This document shows positions 1-6,455 of a DNA stretch of 20,521 bases, one piece after another. The translations under genes and the position numbers were made by a program. This DNA comes from an uncultured Achromobacter sp. (lineage in GTDB: Bacteria; Pseudomonadota; Gammaproteobacteria; Burkholderiales; Burkholderiaceae_B): NCBI GenBank assembly GCA_913775005.1, contig CAJYKY010000075.1, forward strand, positions 1 through 20,521, in the 5' to 3' direction. A model generated the notes under the pieces. The model saw only the letters and a program-made list of their open reading frames with translations. It searched no databases and was not told the DNA's origin. Numbering within the stretch: position 1 is the stretch's first letter; each line of letters begins with the position of its first letter.

Positions 1-45
1 ACACTCGCTGCCACACTCTTTCCCTACACGACGCTCTTCCGACCT
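1..45 (+). other. Illumina sequencing-adapter remnant (not genomic)
   Basis: Positions 13-45 match the 33-base TruSeq universal/read-1 adapter (begins ACACTCTTTCCCTACACGAC) with one difference: position 43 is C where the adapter has T. Positions 1-4 (ACAC) equal the end of the P5 arm, and positions 5-12 (TCGCTGCC) sit exactly where an 8-base i5 index lies between P5 and the adapter. The three-part order fits a library molecule rather than a chromosome. A coding sequence resumes directly after position 45. The adapter match is seen in the sequence; reading 5-12 as an index is inference. Confidence 0.97.
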
Positions 46-166
46 GGTGCAGGCTGACACGCTGTGCATCCACGGCGACCAGCCCAACGCGGTGCTGTTC
101 GCCAACGGCATCCGCAAGGCGCTGGAAGCGGCAGGCATCGAAGTTCGTACGCCAGATCGGGGCTGA
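46..166 (+). CDS. pxpA: 5-oxoprolinase subunit PxpA (LamB/YcsF family), C-terminal fragment
   Basis: This is the last 39 codons of a LamB/YcsF-family protein, read in frame from GTG at 47 to TGA at 164-166. The peptide contains DTLCIHGDQPNAV and then IRKALEAAGIEV, the typical ending of PxpA, where the CxHGD segment belongs to the conserved core. PxpA works with PxpB and PxpC in ATP-dependent opening of 5-oxoproline to glutamate in the cytoplasm. The 5' part is absent because the contig begins here with adapter sequence, so this is a truncated assembly and not a pseudogene. The neighbouring convergent GntR regulator could control a pxp operon, which is inference. The fragment is too short to exclude a YcsF paralogue with another role. 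Confidence 0.88.
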
Positions 167-251
167 TGCCGGCTTGATCGGGCTGCGACGCGAGGGAGCC
201 TCAGCGCAAATCCCGGCTGAGTCCCCTGAGCCGCGCCGCCGCCGTCCAGTC

Positions 252-956
252 TTAGTGCCGGCTATAACGCGCCGGCGTATCTTGACCGGAGGCAGGCGCA
301 GCCGCATCGCGGTAGGCCTGCAAGATGCCGGGCAGCACTTCCAGCACGTAGCTGCGCGTCAGCCCGGCCGCGCCGTCGAAATCGCGCGCTGCCAAGGCTT
401 GCGTGATGCCCTGCGTGTAGGTCTGGATATTGTTGATTTCGATGGTCCGGCGGGCCAGCAGGAAACGCAACGGCTCGACCTGTTCATACAGCTTGCTCAG
501 CATGTTCGCCAGCGGCGTGTTGCCGGTATAGCGCGCGCTGGCTAGATAGAACTCGCAGCACGCCGCGATACTGGCGCGGATGTCGCGCTTGCCCATCGCC
601 ACGGCAATGGCCTCGTCATAGCTGCGCAGTTCTGCCACCAGCGGCGCCAGGTCGGCCACGTCGGCCAACTGGCGCAGGCAATAGGCTTCCAGCTCCGCAC
701 GCAACATGTACAGATGGCGGATCTGCGTTTCGGTATACAGCGTGACCCGAAAGCCCTTGCGTTGGATATGCGTAACCAGCCCGCTCAGTTCCAGCAGGCG
801 CAGCGCTTCCCGGATGGGGCTGCGGCTGGTGCCGAAACGCTGCTCTAGTTCTTGCTCTCGCAATGGCTGCCCAGGCTGGATGGTGCCATCCACTATCAAC
901 TCACGAATCTGTTCCTGTAGGAAATATGGAATCGTGGCGGGCGCTTTAACGTCCAA
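252..956 (-). CDS. GntR-family transcriptional regulator, FCD (FadR) subfamily
   Basis: The protein has an N-terminal winged helix (about residues 8-70, with TSRSPIREALRLLELSGLV as the recognition part) and a C-terminal all-helical FCD domain (about 78-220). I chose the TTG at 956 because AAGGGGAG lies 4 bases upstream, giving 234 residues. An in-frame GTG at 1025 would add 23 residues but has no ribosome binding site. FCD domains usually bind a metal through one Asp and three His. Here the equivalent positions read EFY, YTQ and SYV, so the His ligands appear lost. The gene is convergent with pxpA, 85 bases away. Effector and targets are unknown. A role for 5-oxoproline or another organic acid is only suggested by position. 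Confidence 0.9.
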   Translation of the reverse strand: MDVKAPATIPYFLQEQIRELIVDGTIQPGQPLREQELEQRFGTSRSPIREALRLLELSGLVTHIQRKGFRVTLYTETQIRHLYMLRAELEAYCLRQLADVADLAPLVAELRSYDEAIAVAMGKRDIRASIAACCEFYLASARYTGNTPLANMLSKLYEQVEPLRFLLARRTIEINNIQTYTQGITQALAARDFDGAAGLTRSYVLEVLPGILQAYRDAAAPASGQDTPARYSRH

Positions 957-1035
957 TCGGCTCCCCTTGTGCTGCACGAGGCAGGGTTGAGACACCGAGA
1001 AGATACTAGAAATCTCTTGAAACACAAATAAAAAT

Positions 1036-1046
1036 CTGTTGCACAG
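1036..1046. promoter_or_regulatory. Possible FadR-type operator upstream of the GntR gene
   Basis: CTGTTGCACAG is a small palindrome (CTGT-TGC-ACAG) in an AT-richer stretch upstream of the regulator. It carries the GTnnnAC core typical of FadR-subfamily operators (consensus TnGTnnnACnA), though the outer T/A pair is C/G here. On the minus strand a TAGTAT hexamer lies downstream and could act as a -10. An autoregulatory site is plausible, but a motif this short can arise by chance. Confidence 0.3.
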
Positions 1047-1082
1047 CGTCAGAACCGCTCGCTAGCGGCCGAGCCCCGGCGC

Positions 1083-1721
1083 TTAATCCCAGTCGTCGCG
1101 ATACACGAACTTGGGCATCTGCCAGTTAAAGCGCAAGGCCAACAGACGCATCGCCAAGCCCACCGCCAGTGCCAGCGGCACGGCGGCATTGGCCGACAGA
1201 CCCAGCGACTGGCCGCCCAGGTACAAGGCGCCAGTCAGCACCGACACGCTGGCGTAAAGCTCTTTGCGGAACAGCAGCGGCACCTCGTTGCACAGCACGT
1301 CGCGCAGCACGCCGCCCGCGCAGCCCGTGATCATGCCGCTGATCAGCACCACCGTAACGGGCAACTGCATCATCTGCGCCACCTGGCAGCCGATCACCGT
1401 GAACGCCACCAGACCCAGCGCGTCGGCCAGCAGGAACACGCTGCGCAGACGCCGCATTACCGGCGCGATCAGGGCGGTCAGGATGGCCGCACCGCCCGTC
1501 ATCCACAGGTATTCGGGGTGGACGACCCAGGTCAGCGGGTAATGGCCCAGCAGCACGTCGCGCAATGACCCGCCGCCCAGCGCCGTCACGCAGGCAATGA
1601 TGCACACGCCCATCCAATCCATGTCGCGGCGGCCGGCCGACAGCGCCGCCGTCATCGCTTCGGCCACGATGGCAACCAGATACAGCGTGTGCAGCAAGGC
1701 GGGAGAGAGTTCGGAGAACAT
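1083..1721 (-). CDS. TRIC/UPF0126-family membrane protein (YadS/YicG-like)
   Basis: This is a 212-residue integral membrane protein with two similar halves, each built around three hydrophobic segments and a glycine-rich RDVL motif: GGGSLRDVLLG near residue 49 and GGVLRDVL near residue 135. That internal duplication is the signature of the UPF0126 family, now grouped with trimeric intracellular cation channels; some bacterial members have been linked to glycine uptake. The length matches the family (about 205). The ATG at 1721 was chosen because homologues begin close to it; the open frame continues to 1862 with low-complexity residues and no family similarity. No strong Shine-Dalgarno is visible. 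It is divergent from the universal stress protein gene and downstream, on the same strand, of nothing in the window. The transported species is not readable from sequence. Confidence 0.9.
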   Translation of the reverse strand: MFSELSPALLHTLYLVAIVAEAMTAALSAGRRDMDWMGVCIIACVTALGGGSLRDVLLGHYPLTWVVHPEYLWMTGGAAILTALIAPVMRRLRSVFLLADALGLVAFTVIGCQVAQMMQLPVTVVLISGMITGCAGGVLRDVLCNEVPLLFRKELYASVSVLTGALYLGGQSLGLSANAAVPLALAVGLAMRLLALRFNWQMPKFVYRDDWD

Positions 1722-1882
1722 GGGCACAACCGGATAAGACAACAGAAATGGGGCCACGGACAGCGGGCGGAAAACCGGCGCCCGGGGCGCGTGGACCCCA
1801 CATTGTATTGAGGCAGGCGCGGCTGACCTTGAGCAAGCCGGCATTGCCTGCCCCGGCCTCATCCCTTACGCTGTTTTGTGCG

Positions 1883-1924
1883 TTGACATCGATCAATTCC
1901 CCGCTCGCGCTGCGGCGAGACAAT
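1883..1924 (+). promoter_or_regulatory. FNR/ANR-type site and -10 box upstream of the universal stress gene
   Basis: TTGACATCGATCAA at 1883-1896 matches the FNR/ANR consensus TTGAT-N4-ATCAA at 9 of 10 defined positions. A GACAAT hexamer at 1919-1924 can serve as the -10, predicting transcription from about 1931. The site is then centred at -41.5, the classical spacing for a class II FNR-activated promoter, where no -35 box is needed and none is seen. Low-oxygen control of Usp genes by FNR/ANR is known in other proteobacteria. Sequence and spacing are observed; function is inferred. Confidence 0.6.
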
Positions 1925-2005
1925 GGGAATATGCCCTGACAGGGCGGTACGGGCCAGCTGACGCGGACGCGGGAGCCGCCAACCTGGCCACAACCGGGAG
2001 AACGT

Positions 2006-2878
2006 ATGACACAGCAAACTGGACCCATCCTTTTGGCGACGGATCTGAGCGCGCGCGGGGACCGCGCCTTGGATCGTGCACTGCAACTCACCAAGGAACT
2101 GAACACCAAGCTGATCGTCCTGCACGTCATGGAAAGCCATGCCACGACCGCGCGCCTGACCACGCCGGTCTGGCGCCGCCTGTCCACCGACCACAAGGCG
2201 CTGGCCGAACGCGAACTGGCCGAAGACCTGGCGGCTGCCGACGTCCCCACAGAAGTCGTGGTGGTGTCGGGCGACCCGCTGGCGCGCATCATGGAAACCG
2301 CTGATAGCTATGGCTGCTCGCTGATCGTCACCGGCATCGCCCGCGACGAAACGCTGGGCCGGCTGTTGCTGGGCACCACGGTGGAAAAGCTGGCTCGCCA
2401 GGCGCGCCAACCGGTGCTGGTGGTCAAGACGCGTCCGCGCAAGCCGTATCGAGACGTGCTGGTTGCGACGGACTTTTCGGCAGGTTCGCGCCAGGCGTTG
2501 CGGGCAGCGCTGCAACTGGTGCCCAACGCCAACCTGACGCTGTTCCATGCCTACGATGTGCCGTTCCAGGGCAAGAGCGTGCCCGACGACGCCATCACGC
2601 GCAGCTTCTACCATGGCGCCGAACAGAGCGCGCGCGAATTCATGGCGGCAACGCCGGAACTGGCGAGCCTGACGCCGCCCAAGATCGTGCTGGAACCGGG
2701 CCAGCCCGAAACTGTGCTGTCGGAGTATTCCTTCAACCACCGTTCGGATCTGGTCGTGACGGGTACGCATGGCCGCACCGGCATTCTGCGCACCGCGATC
2801 GGCAGCGTGGCCGAACGCTTGCTGGAATCCCTGCCTAGCGATGTGCTGATCGTGCGGCTGAACGACGACGAGGGCTGA
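2006..2878 (+). CDS. Universal stress protein, tandem UspA domains
   Basis: The 290-residue cytoplasmic protein has two Usp domains, about residues 6-141 and 148-284. Each opens with a beta strand ending in ATD (ILLATDLS, VLVATDFS). The second has the complete nucleotide-binding motif G-2x-G-9x-G-S (G253, G256, G266, S267). In the first, the second glycine is replaced by Arg113, so ATP binding there may be weak. Tandem Usp proteins support survival under stress and energy limitation. GGGAG at 1996-2000 precedes the ATG by 5 bases and supports the start. The upstream FNR-type site suggests induction at low oxygen. A strong intrinsic terminator follows, so it is probably transcribed alone. Confidence 0.95.
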   Translation: MTQQTGPILLATDLSARGDRALDRALQLTKELNTKLIVLHVMESHATTARLTTPVWRRLSTDHKALAERELAEDLAAADVPTEVVVVSGDPLARIMETADSYGCSLIVTGIARDETLGRLLLGTTVEKLARQARQPVLVVKTRPRKPYRDVLVATDFSAGSRQALRAALQLVPNANLTLFHAYDVPFQGKSVPDDAITRSFYHGAEQSAREFMAATPELASLTPPKIVLEPGQPETVLSEYSFNHRSDLVVTGTHGRTGILRTAIGSVAERLLESLPSDVLIVRLNDDEG

Positions 2879-2936
2879 ACCTTCACGCCTGACGGCGGGG
2901 ACACGCATCACGCCTTGCGGCGTGGTCCATGAACCA

Positions 2937-2963
2937 GGCGGCGCACGATGCGCCGCCTTTTTT
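2937..2963 (+). terminator. Intrinsic terminator after the universal stress gene
   Basis: A perfect 9-base-pair GC-rich stem (GGCGGCGCA at 2937-2945 with TGCGCCGCC at 2949-2957, loop CGA) is followed directly by six T (2958-2963). It is oriented for the plus strand. It lies 58 bases after the Usp stop and 2 bases from the stop codon of the convergent ampG. On the minus strand the stem has no T-run after it. Confidence 0.92.
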
Positions 2964-2965
2964 CA

Positions 2966-4216
2966 TCACGCCTCGTCGCCCTGCTTTTCCATGGTCTCGA
3001 TGGGGCCGCGCAGCATCTTCAACAGCATCAGCCCCGGCACCGCGATCACCACCGTCAACAGGAAGAACCCCGGCCAGTCCAGATACGCGACCAGGGGCGG
3101 GGTCAGCGGCCCGGCCAGATAGGTGCGCCCCACCGCCGACAACGCCGACAACAACGCAAACTGCGTCGCCGAAAACCGCTGGCGGCACAGGGCCATCAAC
3201 AGGCCCACGAATGACGCGGTGCCCAGCCCGCCGCACAGGTTTTCAATGCCCACGCCCGTGGCCATCAGCCACAGATTTTTCGGGCTGACGGCGATCAGCC
3301 AATACGCCAGATTCGACACCGCCTGCAACAACCCGAACGCCATCAAGGACCGGTACAAGCCCCACCGCGACATCAACGTGCCGCCGGCCAGCGCGCCCAC
3401 GATGGTGGCCGCCAGGCCCAGCACCTTGTTCACAGTGCCGACTTCGGTAGGCGTAAAACCCGCGCCGCGGATCAGGAACGTGGTGGACAAGGCGCCCGCG
3501 AAGGCGTCGCCCAGCTTGTACAGCACGATCAGCAGCAGGATGGCGATGGCGCCGGGACGCGAGAAGAATTCCACCAAGGGTTCGCCCACGGCTTGCCCGA
3601 GATTGCGCGGCGCGCGGGCTACATGCTCGGGTTCGGGCGCCCACAAGGTGGCCAGCACGCACAGCAGCATCAACCCGCCCATCACCACATACATGTTGCC
3701 CCAGCCGATCCACTGGTCCGCCATGATCAGCGCCAGGCCGCCCGACGCAATCATGGCGAGCCGGTAGCCCATGACCTTCAAGGCAACGCCGGCGCCGCGT
3801 TCCTCCTTGCGCAATACGTCCGTGCAATAGGCATCGAATGCGATGTCCTGCGTGGCGGACAGAAACGCCACGGCCACGGCCAGCAACGCCAAGGGCATCA
3901 GCGCCGACGATGGCGACATCAACCCCATCAGCATGATGGCGATGCCCAGCAGGACTTGCGTGACGAGCATCCAGCCGCGCCGCCGGCCCAACAGCGGCGG
4001 CACGTAGCGATCAATGAAGGGAGCCCAGAGGAACTTGAGGGTGTAGGCCGTGCCCACCAGCGTCAGGAAACCGATTTCCTGGAGCGGCACGCCTTCCACG
4101 GTGGCCCAGGCCTGCAAGGTGCCGCCGGTCAGCGCCAACGGCAGGCCGCTGGCAAAGCCCAGGACCAGCAGGGGGGCCACGCGGGGGCTGGTGTAGACGT
4201 TGGATACAGCGGTAAT
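2966..4216 (-). CDS. ampG: AmpG-family muropeptide permease (major facilitator superfamily)
   Basis: This inner-membrane transporter imports anhydro-muropeptides released during peptidoglycan turnover, feeding cell-wall recycling and, where present, AmpR/AmpC beta-lactamase induction. Family hallmarks are LGFASGLPLALTGGTLQAW near the N-terminus, FLWAPFIDRY, RRRGWMLVTQ, ATQDIAFDAY, LLLIVLYKLGDAFAG, ENLCGGLGT and FSATQFALLSALSAVGR. The permease core is complete, but the C-terminus ends earlier than in the 491-residue E. coli protein. The start is unusual: an ATT at 4216 has AGGAG 6 bases upstream and places the first conserved block at the same distance from the N-terminus as in E. coli AmpG. 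The alternative is GTG at 4267 (433 residues), which lacks a ribosome binding site. No ATG exists in this region. It lies downstream of metW on the same strand but probably has its own promoter. Confidence 0.93.
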   Translation of the reverse strand: MTAVSNVYTSPRVAPLLVLGFASGLPLALTGGTLQAWATVEGVPLQEIGFLTLVGTAYTLKFLWAPFIDRYVPPLLGRRRGWMLVTQVLLGIAIMLMGLMSPSSALMPLALLAVAVAFLSATQDIAFDAYCTDVLRKEERGAGVALKVMGYRLAMIASGGLALIMADQWIGWGNMYVVMGGLMLLCVLATLWAPEPEHVARAPRNLGQAVGEPLVEFFSRPGAIAILLLIVLYKLGDAFAGALSTTFLIRGAGFTPTEVGTVNKVLGLAATIVGALAGGTLMSRWGLYRSLMAFGLLQAVSNLAYWLIAVSPKNLWLMATGVGIENLCGGLGTASFVGLLMALCRQRFSATQFALLSALSAVGRTYLAGPLTPPLVAYLDWPGFFLLTVVIAVPGLMLLKMLRGPIETMEKQGDEA

Positions 4217-4300
4217 GACGGTCTCCTGAAACGCGCCGGCGCGGCGCAACCAGCGATGCGCCAGCACCGCGCAGCACGCGTGGCGCCGCGGGCTTGCGGC

Positions 4301-4330
4301 ATTTTAGGGCCTGTTCGCCCGCGCCGTCAG
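4301..4330 (-). promoter_or_regulatory. Candidate sigma-70 promoter of ampG
   Basis: On the minus strand, CTGACG at 4330-4325 (4 of 6 to TTGACA) and TAAAAT at 4306-4301 (5 of 6 to TATAAT) are separated by 18 bases. Transcription would start near 4294, leaving a leader before either proposed ampG start. This would let ampG be expressed apart from metXW. No experimental support. Confidence 0.45.
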
Positions 4331-4349
4331 GAGGATCGGTGTCTGAATG

Positions 4350-4964
4350 TCAGGGGGTCGCGAAGCGGTACACCGCCAGCGTGCTGCGCCAGCTGGGGAA
4401 GAGCTTGACCTCGTGGCCTTCGTTGAACGTGGCGCGTTCAAGAATGCGCAGCTTCAGTTCGTCGGCCAGCTGTTCAAAGTCGCGCAGCGTGCACAGGTGG
4501 ATGTTCGGCGTGTTGTACCACTGGTACGGCATCTGGCCCGTGACCGGCATGCGGCCGCGCAGAATCGCCCAGCCATGCGGCCAATAGCCGAAGTTGGGAA
4601 ACGACACGATGCCGTGGCGCGCCACGCGCGCCATCTCGCGCAGGATGTGTTCGGTGCGATGCATGGACTGCAAGGTCTGCGACAGCACGACGGTATCGAA
4701 CTGCTTGTCGTCAAACAGCGCCAGGCCGTCTTCCAGGTTCTGCTGGATGACTTCCACGCCGCGCTTCACGCAAGCGATGACGCAGGTGTCGTCCAGTTCC
4801 ACGCCCGCGCCGCGCACCTGACGGTGATCGCGCAGGTGCGCCAGCAGCGCGCCGTCGCCACAGCCCAGGTCCAGCACGCGGCTGCCGGGCTCGATCCAGC
4901 CGGCGATGCGCGCCAGGTCAGGCCGCAACGCGCTATGGGCATAGCGGGGAGTCACAGGAGTCAT
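4350..4964 (-). CDS. metW: Methionine biosynthesis protein MetW
   Basis: The 204-residue protein is a small class I SAM-dependent methyltransferase-fold protein. The glycine-rich LDLGCGDG loop is at residues 31-38, the acidic end of strand 2 is in GVELD (about 54-58), and the family segments LSQTLQSMH, FPNFGYWPHGWAIL and the tryptophan/tyrosine-rich YQWYNTPNIH follow. In beta- and alpha-proteobacteria MetW is encoded next to metX and is needed for its acyltransferase activity. The ATG at 4964 overlaps the metX stop as ATGA, and AAGGA lies about 8 bases upstream within metX. Another in-frame ATG at 4973 is too close to that site. The overlap implies translational coupling and balanced amounts with MetX. 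Confidence 0.95.
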   Translation of the reverse strand: MTPVTPRYAHSALRPDLARIAGWIEPGSRVLDLGCGDGALLAHLRDHRQVRGAGVELDDTCVIACVKRGVEVIQQNLEDGLALFDDKQFDTVVLSQTLQSMHRTEHILREMARVARHGIVSFPNFGYWPHGWAILRGRMPVTGQMPYQWYNTPNIHLCTLRDFEQLADELKLRILERATFNEGHEVKLFPSWRSTLAVYRFATP

Positions 4965-6247
4965 TCGGAACATCCTTCGGTCAAGGCGGCATCGCCCGCC
5001 AGCCCCAGCTCGCGCGCGATGCGTTCGTAGTAGCCACGAACCACGGCATGGTAGCGCGCGTCTTCCAGCAGGAAGGCGTCGTGCCCATGCGGCGCGTCGA
5101 TTTCGGCGTAGGTGACAGGGCTGGCGTTCTTCAACAATGCCCGCACGATTTCGCGCGAGCGCTCGGGCGGAAAGCGCCAGTCAGTGGAAAACGACACCAG
5201 CAGGAAGTCTGCCTTGGCCGGCGCCAGCGCGCGCGCCAGGTCGCCGCCGGTAGTGCGGGCGGGGTCGAAATAATCCAGCGCGCGCGTGATCAGCAGATAG
5301 GTGTTGGCGTCGAAATAGCGTGTGAACTTCTCGCCCTGATAACGCAGGTACGACTCCACTTCAAACTCGACGTCGTAGCCGTAGTGATACGCGCCGTTCT
5401 CGGCCGGCGCACGCTGGGCGCGGCCGAATTTTTCAGCCATGTCATCGTCGGACAAATACGTGATGTGCCCGATCATGCGCGCCACCGACAGGCCGCGGCG
5501 CGGCACGGTGTCTTGCGCGTAGTAGTCGCCGCCGTGAAAGTCCGGGTCGGTGATGATGGCGCGGCGCGCGACTTCGTTAAAGCCGATGTTCTGTGCCGAC
5601 AGGCGCGGCGTGCTGGCAATCACCACGCAGTTGGCCACACGGTCAGGCAAGGTGATGGCCCAGCTGAGCGCCTGCATGCCGCCCAGCGATCCGCCCATCA
5701 CGGCGGCGAAGCGGTCAATGCCGAAATGGTCGGCCACGCGGGCTTGCGCGCGCACCCAGTCTTCGACGGTCAGCACCGGGAACGCGGCGCCCCAGGGTTT
5801 GCCGGTTTCCGGGTTGATGCTGGCCGGGCCGGTCGAGCCGAAGCACGAGCCCAGGTTGTTGACGCCGATGACGAAGAAGATGTTGGTGTCCACCGGCTTG
5901 CCGGGACCCACCATGTTGTCCCACCAGCCCACGTCCGTGGGATTGTCTGCCGCCTGCCCCGCCACATGGTGCGAGGCATTGAGCGCGTGGCAGATCAGGA
6001 CCGCGTTGGTGCGCTGCGCGTTGAGCGTGCCGTAGGTTTCAACGGCCAGTTCGTAGGCGGCAAGCGACTGGCCGCTGAGCAAAGGCAGCGGTTCATCGAA
6101 GCGGATGAAGGTAGGGGCGACCAGACCGACAGAACCGGGATCAGCGGCGTCGGACGAGGTGACGGCGGCGGGAACGAACCCGCTGGCCGGATCAGTGGCC
6201 GGGCCAGCGGTAATGGCGCCGGCCAAATGTTGGGCAGGAGTGGTCAT
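4961..6247 (-). CDS. metX: Homoserine O-acyltransferase MetX
   Basis: MetX activates L-homoserine by O-acylation, the first committed step of methionine synthesis. This 428-residue alpha/beta hydrolase-fold enzyme has the nucleophile Ser187 in GGSLGG, Asp356 in FSTDWRFP and His389 in PHGHDAF, forming the catalytic triad. Conserved blocks LICHALNASHH, GWWDNMVGPGKPVDT and GVNNLGSCFGSTGP are present. The first 40 residues before VAPTFIRF are a poorly conserved extension. GAGG sits 6 bases before the ATG. Despite the older acetyltransferase name, beta-proteobacterial MetX proteins are commonly annotated as succinyltransferases, and the acyl donor is not settled here. It forms an operon with metW through a 4-base overlap. 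An extended -10 promoter and a palindrome lie upstream. Confidence 0.96.
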   Translation of the reverse strand: MTTPAQHLAGAITAGPATDPASGFVPAAVTSSDAADPGSVGLVAPTFIRFDEPLPLLSGQSLAAYELAVETYGTLNAQRTNAVLICHALNASHHVAGQAADNPTDVGWWDNMVGPGKPVDTNIFFVIGVNNLGSCFGSTGPASINPETGKPWGAAFPVLTVEDWVRAQARVADHFGIDRFAAVMGGSLGGMQALSWAITLPDRVANCVVIASTPRLSAQNIGFNEVARRAIITDPDFHGGDYYAQDTVPRRGLSVARMIGHITYLSDDDMAEKFGRAQRAPAENGAYHYGYDVEFEVESYLRYQGEKFTRYFDANTYLLITRALDYFDPARTTGGDLARALAPAKADFLLVSFSTDWRFPPERSREIVRALLKNASPVTYAEIDAPHGHDAFLLEDARYHAVVRGYYERIARELGLAGDAALTEGCSE

Positions 6248-6319
6248 ACGGACCTCTTTAGCTGGATTTATTGGAAGGCGCCCGCAAGCGGATCAGGCAA
6301 ATCGGCGCCGAAATAGGAT

Positions 6320-6337
6320 GCTGCACCAAGGTGCAGC
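6320..6337. promoter_or_regulatory. 18-base palindrome at the metX transcript start, possible operator
   Basis: GCTGCACC-AA-GGTGCAGC is a perfect inverted repeat with 8-base arms and a 2-base centre. Given the -10 box at 6350-6345, it would occupy about +2 to +19 of the metXW transcript, a usual position for a repressor site. The 2-base centre is too tight for an RNA hairpin with all 8 pairs, which favours a DNA-binding site. I do not recognise it as a known methionine-regulator consensus. Confidence 0.45.
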
Positions 6338-6344
6338 GGAAAGA

Positions 6345-6353
6345 ATTCTAGCA
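6345..6353 (-). promoter_or_regulatory. metX: Extended -10 promoter of metXW
   Basis: The minus strand reads TGCTAGAAT (6353-6345), an extended -10 (TGn plus TAGAAT, 5 of 6 to TATAAT). Only a weak -35 (TTGGAG, 19-base spacing) lies upstream, as is common for extended -10 promoters. The predicted start is near 6338, about 90 bases before the metX ATG. Confidence 0.5.
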
Positions 6354-6455
6354 CTGCTTGGCCGCTGCGCTCCAAGCGGGTTGCCGGTGTGACAATAGCG
6401 TTTACCGGCGGCGCCCCGTCCCGATGCGCGGCGCGCGCCTTCTGACAGGAAAGAT

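Noticed and set aside
166..251. Terminator between pxpA and the GntR gene (CTCAGC...GCTGAG)
   Set aside because: The stem has six pairs with a 10-base loop and no T-run, so it is not distinguishable from chance in this composition.
1882..1911. TTGACA at 1883-1888 as an ordinary sigma-70 -35 box
   Set aside because: No -10-like hexamer lies 16-18 bases downstream, while the same bases fit the FNR-type palindrome with correct spacing to GACAAT.
1126..2292. Long minus-strand open frame (388 codons) overlapping the TRIC and Usp genes
   Set aside because: It is Arg/Ala/Gly-rich, has no recognisable domain, and lies antisense or out of frame to two clear genes; GC-rich DNA yields such shadows.
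1859..2911. 350-codon minus-strand frame opposite the universal stress gene
   Set aside because: It mirrors the usp codons, is rich in Arg, Gln and His, lacks similarity, and has no ribosome binding site.
4961..6316. 422-codon plus-strand frame opposite metX
   Set aside because: It is antisense to a complete metX with its full catalytic triad; no domain is visible.
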